From contig DYSA01000005.1 in assembly GCA_020726425.1 (NCBI GenBank), positions 1 to 33,528 of the forward strand: a stretch of DNA of 33,528 bases, given 5' to 3'. Below are positions 27,778 through 33,528 of this stretch, one piece after another; the first letter of the stretch is position 1; each line of letters starts with the position of its first letter. Source of the stretch: Fibrobacter succinogenes. Its GTDB lineage: Bacteria > Fibrobacterota > Chitinivibrionia > Chitinivibrionales > Chitinivibrionaceae. A program made the position numbers and the translations under genes. Under the pieces are notes generated by a model. The model was not told where the DNA came from. It was given only the letters and a program-made list of their open reading frames with translations, and ran no database searches.

Positions 27778-28588
27778 GAAAATTGAACCAAAACGGACAG
27801 GAGCAAATGCTTCGCGAAAAAAGGAGCAGAATCGAGAAAAGATTCTCACTCATGTTCCGCGTGTAAAACCGGGCCGTTTAGTTCTTATCTTGATCGTTGT
27901 TAGTGCAATTGGATTTTACGGATATAAATTTTTGAAATCGGGAAAAATCAAAACAATGATTGCTCCTGTTATTGTGTCTGAAGGTGTTGTGATCAATGGA
28001 ACAGTTTCAATAGACTCGATGACGCTAGTGCTCGCTGCGAAAGATACGGCAATGACAATTTCTCCTAAGAAACAACACGCAGCTCTCAAACGGGTGCGCG
28101 AAGTTCCGGGGGTCATTTCTGCTCATGCTGGTATTCCCTTTTCAAAGGTGCTCACGATTAGTATCAAAGAACGGATACCGGTTGCATTTGTTGTGTTTCA
28201 AGGGAATCTGTACTTTATGAGTTTCGATGGATACATTTGGCCTTTTAAAGCTGGTGGATATTGGGATTTCCCCGTCATTTCGGGTGTCAGTTGCCGTGTA
28301 TCGAAATCGGGTATTCATCGTGTATCTGACAACGATTTGAAACGATACAATTCGATACAAAGTACGTTTAAAAAAGTTAAAGATTTTCGCCCTGTAGGGT
28401 TTGATCTCAGTAATCCAGACCGAATTTCCGTTCGATTTAATGGCATTGAACCAACAATTCGATTTGGAAATTCACCGGAAAACCGGCTGGAAAATATGAA
28501 TGGAATTTTAGAAATCGTGCGTCGTGATGATGTAGAAGTACGCCACTACATTGATCTCTCATACAAAAACGTGGCGTTCATTCGATAG
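27770..28588 (+). CDS. ftsQ: FtsQ-type cell division protein with POTRA domain
   Basis: N-terminal TM followed by a POTRA-like segment. Position between murC and ftsA. Confidence 0.75.
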   Translation: MAKKIEPKRTGANASRKKEQNREKILTHVPRVKPGRLVLILIVVSAIGFYGYKFLKSGKIKTMIAPVIVSEGVVINGTVSIDSMTLVLAAKDTAMTISPKKQHAALKRVREVPGVISAHAGIPFSKVLTISIKERIPVAFVVFQGNLYFMSFDGYIWPFKAGGYWDFPVISGVSCRVSKSGIHRVSDNDLKRYNSIQSTFKKVKDFRPVGFDLSNPDRISVRFNGIEPTIRFGNSPENRLENMNGILEIVRRDDVEVRHYIDLSYKNVAFIR

Positions 28589-28596
28589 GAGGACAC

Positions 28597-29826
28597 ATGC
28601 CAGATTATGTTGCTGGATTGGATATCGGAACTACGAAGATTGCTTGTATTATCGCTGAAAAAGATATTTACGGGCAGATGAAAATTATGGGTGTCGGTGT
28701 GGCACCATCAACAGGACTTCGCAAGGGTGTTGTTGTCAATATTGAAAAGACCGTGAAAGGCATTAAAGATGCAGTTCGTGAAGCTGAACTCATGGCTGGA
28801 TATGACATTAAATCGGTCTATGTCGGGATTGCTGGTGAACACATTCGTTCGTTCAATAAAACCGGTGCAGTGGCAGTGAAATCAGCAGCAGGGGAAATTT
28901 CTCAGGATGATGTTGATCTGGTACTTGAAAATGCCAGTGCATTTCCCGCGCTTAATGAACGCGAAACACTGCACATTATTCCTCAAAATTTCGTTGTTGA
29001 TGATCAGCCGGGGATCAAAGATCCTATCGGTATGAGTGGCGTTCGGCTCGAAGCGAATGTTCACATTGTCACCGGCGCGGTTTCTTCTGCACAGAACATT
29101 TACAAGAGCGTTGAAATGGCTGGTCTTAAAGTCAATGATCTCGTACTCGAACCGCTGGCTTCGTGTCATGCTGTTCTCGAACAGGATGAAAAAGAGGTTG
29201 GCGTTGCGCTTGTGGATATGGGTGGCGGAACCACCGATGTGGCGATCTACTCTGAAGAAGGTCTTATGCAGACCTTTGTGATTGGTTTAGGTGGAGAGTA
29301 TGTGACCAAGGATATCGCCTTGGGAATTCGCACTCCGCTGGTAAAAGCTGAAGAAATCAAGAAAAAATATGGTTGTGCGGATGAGTCTCAAGTACCCGAT
29401 GATGAGATGTTCCCCACCCCCGGTGTAGCAGGTCGCGAAGAGCGTCAGGTTCATCGAAAAATGCTCGCCACAATTATCGGTCCTCGCGTAGAAGAAATTC
29501 TCACATTGGCGGCCCGAAAAATCAATGAATCGGGCTGTCGAAATATGCTTGGCGCGGGAGTCGTTTTGACCGGTGGAGGATCAGAGCTTGAAGGGATTGA
29601 AAATGTTGCATCTCGAATTTTTCAACTTCCCATAAAACTCGGTAAGCCTCAGGGATTCACCGGACTTGTTGATGCGGCGCGTTCGCCGAAACACGCAACA
29701 GGAGTTGGTCTCTGTATGTACGGTTTTGAACACGGCCCGACGATGGGAGCTGGCGAAAAAGCAGCAAGTTTTGATATGAAATCTTTTGTGGAAAAAGTGA
29801 AAGAATGGTTCGCTAAAAATTTCTGA
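28597..29826 (+). CDS. ftsA: cell division protein FtsA
   Basis: 'YVAGLDIGTTKIACIIAE', 'VALVDMGGGTTDVAIY', 'GAGVVLTGGGSELEGI'. Confidence 0.97.
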   Translation: MPDYVAGLDIGTTKIACIIAEKDIYGQMKIMGVGVAPSTGLRKGVVVNIEKTVKGIKDAVREAELMAGYDIKSVYVGIAGEHIRSFNKTGAVAVKSAAGEISQDDVDLVLENASAFPALNERETLHIIPQNFVVDDQPGIKDPIGMSGVRLEANVHIVTGAVSSAQNIYKSVEMAGLKVNDLVLEPLASCHAVLEQDEKEVGVALVDMGGGTTDVAIYSEEGLMQTFVIGLGGEYVTKDIALGIRTPLVKAEEIKKKYGCADESQVPDDEMFPTPGVAGREERQVHRKMLATIIGPRVEEILTLAARKINESGCRNMLGAGVVLTGGGSELEGIENVASRIFQLPIKLGKPQGFTGLVDAARSPKHATGVGLCMYGFEHGPTMGAGEKAASFDMKSFVEKVKEWFAKNF

Positions 29827-29850
29827 AAAAAGTATTTTCCAATTCTAAAG

Positions 29851-29878
29851 TTGACATTATAATAAAGAATAATATAAT
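29851..29878 (+). promoter_or_regulatory. consensus sigma-70 promoter upstream of ftsZ
   Basis: TTGACA (29851-29856) and TATAAT (29873-29878) with a 16-nt spacer, 25 nt before the ftsZ ATG. Confidence 0.85.
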
Positions 29879-29902
29879 AGTCGCGTAATACGGGGGTAGG
29901 AC

Positions 29903-31423
29903 ATGACAAACATAGAGATGGTGCCGGATTTCTCTGCGCAACCAAAGATTAAAGTTATCGGAGTTGGTGGAGCAGGCGGTAATGCCGTTAACCGTATGAT
30001 CGAAGAGGGTCTTGAGGATGTTGATTTTATTACTATCAACACCGATGCCGCTGCTCTTGAAGCAAATCGCGCTGCTCGCCGCATTCAGATTGGTGAAAAA
30101 CTTACCAAAGGACTCGGCGCTGGTGCGAACCCTGAAGTAGGGCGTGCTGCCGTTGAAGAAAATCGCGAAGAACTTCAGAAAGAACTCATGCACACTGACA
30201 TGGTTTTCATTGCTGCCGGTATGGGTGGTGGTACAGGAACCGGTGCTGCACCTGTTGTTGCTGAAATTGCAAAACAGAGCGGAGCTCTTACTGTTGCGGT
30301 CGTAACAAAACCATTCCTTTTCGAAGGTAAAGTTCGCGATCGCAATGCGAAATACGGTATCGACGAATTGCGCAAACACGTAGACTCAATCATTATCGTT
30401 GAAAATCAAAAATTGCTTTCAATTGGCGACCGCAAAACTTCGATTCTCGATTCATTCAAAAGTGCTGATGGCGTGCTCAATGATGCAACCGGTGGGATCA
30501 CAAATCTCATTACAAAACACGGGTTGATCAATGTTGACTTCGCAGATGTCAAAGCTATTATGACAGGCATGGGCGATGCAATCATGGGTGTCGGTGAATC
30601 CGATGATCCTGAAAATCGTGCAATTATTGCGGCTGAACAGGCGATTAAATCTCCTCTACTTGGCCATATTGATATCAGTGGTGCACTCGGTCTGTTGGTG
30701 AATTTCACTGCTGGCCCTGACCTTTCACTTCTCGAAGTTGAAATGGCACACCAGTTTATAAATGACGCTGTCGGTGAAGATAGTGAAACCAATATCATTT
30801 TTGGCGCGATTATCGATCCTGAAATGAGCGGAAAAGTTCAAGTTACCGTTGTGGCAACAGGATTTAATAAAAATCCTAAAGTTGTACCTGCTCCTGTTGC
30901 TGTGGCACCCGCAGCTGCTCCTGTGGTAGCCGCCCCAGTTTCTGTACCAGTGACTCCTGTTACAGTAGTTCAAGAACAACTTCCCCTTGAATTAGTAGCT
31001 GAAGTTGCTCAGCAACCGGTTGTTCAACAGACTGTTCAGCAACCTGCTCCCCAGATTGCGACTCCTTCGTATCAGCAATCTGTTCAGGCTCAGCCGCAAC
31101 AGTATCAGCAGAGTGCTCCTGTCCAGCAGCAACAGCCTCAGCAGAGTGCTCCTGTCCAGCAGCAACAGCCTCAGTATCAGCAGCCAACTCAGGCTAATCG
31201 CGCTGAACCGATGCCATGGCAGCAGAGTTATTCTCAAGAGAACTCTTCAATTGGTCAGAACATTGAAATTCCTGCCTGGGCTCGTCAGAACCGTCAGGAT
31301 CCTTCGGTGATCACAAAAGATTATGCTTCTGGTGAGTATCGCATGAGTGGTGGAACGTTCCCTGGAGCGGGAAGTATGGGCGATATCGAAACGCCGGCAT
31401 TCTTGCGTCAGCAGATGCAGTAA
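29903..31423 (+). CDS. ftsZ: cell division protein FtsZ
   Basis: 'IGVGGAGGNAVNRMI', 'AAGMGGGTGTGAAPVVAEIA' (tubulin signature), Pro/Gln-rich linker, C-terminal 'ETPAFLRQQMQ'. Confidence 0.99.
   Translation: MTNIEMVPDFSAQPKIKVIGVGGAGGNAVNRMIEEGLEDVDFITINTDAAALEANRAARRIQIGEKLTKGLGAGANPEVGRAAVEENREELQKELMHTDMVFIAAGMGGGTGTGAAPVVAEIAKQSGALTVAVVTKPFLFEGKVRDRNAKYGIDELRKHVDSIIIVENQKLLSIGDRKTSILDSFKSADGVLNDATGGITNLITKHGLINVDFADVKAIMTGMGDAIMGVGESDDPENRAIIAAEQAIKSPLLGHIDISGALGLLVNFTAGPDLSLLEVEMAHQFINDAVGEDSETNIIFGAIIDPEMSGKVQVTVVATGFNKNPKVVPAPVAVAPAAAPVVAAPVSVPVTPVTVVQEQLPLELVAEVAQQPVVQQTVQQPAPQIATPSYQQSVQAQPQQYQQSAPVQQQQPQQSAPVQQQQPQYQQPTQANRAEPMPWQQSYSQENSSIGQNIEIPAWARQNRQDPSVITKDYASGEYRMSGGTFPGAGSMGDIETPAFLRQQMQ
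31106..31174 (+). repeat. 33-bp tandem repeat (2 exact copies plus 3 nt) in the ftsZ linker
   Basis: CAGCAGAGTGCTCCTGTCCAGCAGCAACAGCCT at 31106-31138 and 31139-31171, then CAG; encodes QQSAPVQQQQP twice. Confidence 0.95.
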
Positions 31424-31450
31424 TACACTTTCTGTTTTTTGTTTATTGTT

Positions 31451-31488
31451 AAAAGGTGGTCGGAATATTCCGGTCACCTTTTATTTTA
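31451..31488 (+). terminator. intrinsic terminator downstream of ftsZ
   Basis: Long inverted repeat AAAAGGTGGTCGGAATATTCCGGTCACCTTTT followed by ATTTTA; the stem continues through G-T wobbles. Confidence 0.85.
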
Positions 31489-31541
31489 GGCTCATAATCA
31501 AACGATAAGCGACTGCACCAAAATTATGAAAAGGATTTCTC

Positions 31542-31988
31542 ATGGAATATGAACAGGTTGTCGGAAAACTTAAGAAACTCAGTGGCCGGAATGAAGAAGA
31601 TGTGGAGAACCTTTTGGGATACCTCTACTATGACGAAGAGGCGATTGAAGAACTTCTTCCCATTGAGTATAACGATATTGAAGATATCATTGAACGATCT
31701 AAAGAAATTAAGTTTTCCCTTTGTGATGCCGAGACGCTTCGCGGAGCCCTTGATCTCTGTATGGAGGAGATTGGATTCTCTAAATCTCAGAATATCAATA
31801 CCATGGTGGTGAAATTCATTGCGGGACTGGATTTTGATATTGATGAGGTGTATGAAACATTTTCGCCACTGGAGTTTGGGATGAACAGTTCGTCCGAGAC
31901 CGCAGTTCTCGTGGCGGCGACTCGCGATGAAAATCTTGAAAATCAGGCTATCGCTATTGTGATAATCGCTTCGGAAAGTGAGTTCTAA
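31542..31988 (+). CDS. hypothetical acidic protein (148 aa)
   Basis: ATG with 'aaaggat' upstream. Stop overlaps the next start (TAATG). No family recognised. Confidence 0.7.
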   Translation: MEYEQVVGKLKKLSGRNEEDVENLLGYLYYDEEAIEELLPIEYNDIEDIIERSKEIKFSLCDAETLRGALDLCMEEIGFSKSQNINTMVVKFIAGLDFDIDEVYETFSPLEFGMNSSSETAVLVAATRDENLENQAIAIVIIASESEF

Positions 31989-33334
31989 TGGGATTTCCTG
32001 AAAACTTTTTGTGGGGTGCTGCAACCGCTTCATATCAGATCGAAGGCGGTTCGAAAGCGGATGGAAAAGGCGAATCGGTGTGGGATAGTTTCTGTCTGAA
32101 AGATGAAGCAATTTTCAATGGTGACACCGGTGATATTGCCTGTGATCACTATAATCGCTATCGCGAAGATATTCAGCTGTTCAAAGAGATTGGTTTGAAA
32201 GGGTATCGGTTTTCTCTTTCATGGCCGCGGATTATTCCTACGGGAACGGGAGCCCTGAACTCTGCGGGAGTGGATTTTTACGATCGATTGATCGACACTC
32301 TGCTCGAGAAAGAAATCGATCCCTGTGTCACGCTGTTTCACTGGGACTATCCTCAAGAACTGTATCTTAGAGGTGGATGGTTGAATCGCGACAGTTCTGA
32401 CTGGTTTGCGGAGTACGCGGAAAAAGCGGTGGAATGTTTTGGTGATCGGGTAAAACGGTGGATCACTCAGAACGAACCACAGTGTTTTATCGATCTTGGC
32501 CATCGAACCGGTTATCACGCACCGGGGGATCAGCACGGAATGCGACAGGTCTTGATCGCTGCGCACAACTCAATGCTCGGCCACGGAAAAGCGTACCGTG
32601 CCATGAAAGCAGTTCGGCCTGATATTTCTGTGGGGTATGCGCCAGTAGGAATCACGGGGATTCCGGTTGATCCAATTGCGGATCGCGATGCGGCATATCG
32701 CTTTATGTTTGGTCACCGCGGCGATTCGCTGTTTACCAATACGTGGTTCATGGATCCGGTGTTTCTCGGCCACTATCCCGAAGATGGAATCAAACACTAT
32801 GGCAAGCAGATGCCTGAATTCCCCGCCTCGGATATGGAAATTATCAACGTTGGTGCAGACTTTTTCGGAACTAATATCTATCACGGTGATCTGGTAAAAG
32901 AGAATGGTGAACCGTATGGTGAACAGGTACCTTTTGCTCCGGGGCAGGAACTCACTGCTATGGGGTGGCAGATCACTCCCGAAGCTCTGTATTGGGGACC
33001 GAAGTTCCTTCACGAACGTTACGGGAAACCGATTATCATCACCGAAAACGGGATGGCCGGAACCGATCTCGTGGGACTTGACGGCACAGTGAACGACACG
33101 TACCGAATAGAGTATCTTCGACGCTATCTCACGCAACTCAAGCGGGGGATCGAAGAGGGTATTCCTATTGAAGGGTATTTTGCGTGGTCGGCTCTGGATA
33201 ATTTTGAGTGGGCCGAAGGGTATGCAAAACGATTCGGGATTATTCACGTCGATTATGCAACTCAGAAACGAACGCTTAAAGCTTCAGCAAAGTGGTATTT
33301 TGAGGTGATCAAGTCCAATGGAATGGTATTGTAA
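31988..33334 (+). CDS. GH1 family beta-glucosidase
   Basis: 'FPENFLWGAATASYQIEGG', 'TLFHWDYPQELYLRGGWLNRD', acid/base 'TQNEPQCF', nucleophile 'IITENGMAG', 'YFAWSALDNFEWAEGYAKRFGIIHVDY'. Confidence 0.97.
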   Translation: MGFPENFLWGAATASYQIEGGSKADGKGESVWDSFCLKDEAIFNGDTGDIACDHYNRYREDIQLFKEIGLKGYRFSLSWPRIIPTGTGALNSAGVDFYDRLIDTLLEKEIDPCVTLFHWDYPQELYLRGGWLNRDSSDWFAEYAEKAVECFGDRVKRWITQNEPQCFIDLGHRTGYHAPGDQHGMRQVLIAAHNSMLGHGKAYRAMKAVRPDISVGYAPVGITGIPVDPIADRDAAYRFMFGHRGDSLFTNTWFMDPVFLGHYPEDGIKHYGKQMPEFPASDMEIINVGADFFGTNIYHGDLVKENGEPYGEQVPFAPGQELTAMGWQITPEALYWGPKFLHERYGKPIIITENGMAGTDLVGLDGTVNDTYRIEYLRRYLTQLKRGIEEGIPIEGYFAWSALDNFEWAEGYAKRFGIIHVDYATQKRTLKASAKWYFEVIKSNGMVL

Positions 33335-33460
33335 GCAATCCGCTGAAGTGGTATCGATCTTTCTTATTCGCTCTAGATTCGGGGAATTACAGGTCGGGAC
33401 GGAGAGGTAGGCGTTTCAGATTGAGGGCAACAAGGTTGAATTTGTTGTCACGAAATACTA

Positions 33461-33490
33461 AAAGGGAAGAGTCGAATAACTCTTCCCTTT
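33461..33490 (+). terminator. intrinsic terminator (possibly bidirectional) downstream of the GH1 gene
   Basis: Perfect 12-bp inverted repeat AAAGGGAAGAGT-cgaata-ACTCTTCCCTTT. Confidence 0.75.
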
Positions 33491-33528
33491 GTGCATTTGA
33501 AACATTCTGCATTTACTTGAAAATCTCG

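Noticed and set aside
29813-30379. 188-aa minus-strand ORF
   Set aside because: Antisense to ftsZ and the ftsA-ftsZ promoter region. Shadow ORF with no family features.
31106-31174. Possible CRISPR-like repeat
   Set aside because: Two adjoining 33-bp copies with no spacers, in frame inside ftsZ; a coding tandem duplication.
30960-31187. Repetitive minus-strand ORF (AAGQEHSAEAVAAGQEHSADTVAA)
   Set aside because: Reverse reading of the ftsZ linker tandem repeat, not an independent gene.
31524-32111. 195-aa minus-strand ORF
   Set aside because: Antisense across the acidic hypothetical and the GH1 5' end, which form a better coupled pair on the plus strand.
32570-33247. 225-aa minus-strand ORF
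   Set aside because: Fully antisense to the strongly supported GH1 gene. No recognisable motifs; composition is what a mirrored coding frame gives.

Overview
The window is dense bacterial core-genome sequence, apparently from a Gram-negative-type organism that makes meso-DAP peptidoglycan; I cannot name the taxon. Left to right it contains: a truncated hypothetical CDS; a SAM methyltransferase; a leftward trkA-trkH potassium uptake pair; and a rightward tightly overlapping operon of acyltransferase, putative c-di-AMP synthase, FtsB-like protein, dnaG and rpoD. After an intrinsic terminator come cmoA-cmoB, a DUF2892-like gene, trxB, a NusG-domain-II protein, a Gx-transporter-like protein and a leftward tadA. 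A full dcw cell-division/peptidoglycan cluster follows: mraZ-rsmH-ftsL-ftsI(PASTA)-murE-murF-murD-ftsW-murG-murC-ftsQ-ftsA-ftsZ. The window ends with a small acidic hypothetical and a GH1 beta-glucosidase. The most interesting item is the 454-aa protein at 5684-7048. I read it as a PTS-EIIA-like domain whose canonical phospho-histidine is Gln, then a pyruvate-kinase-C-like domain, then a diadenylate cyclase domain. It is translationally coupled to dnaG-rpoD and divergent from trkAH. Other points of interest are a tetrad of exactly 10-nt-phased TGGNN boxes at mraZ (MraZ operator type), no mraY in the otherwise contiguous dcw cluster, an FtsZ with two C-terminal-peptide-like motifs, and a perfect-consensus promoter in front of ftsZ. 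All product calls come from reading motifs by eye; no database searches were run.
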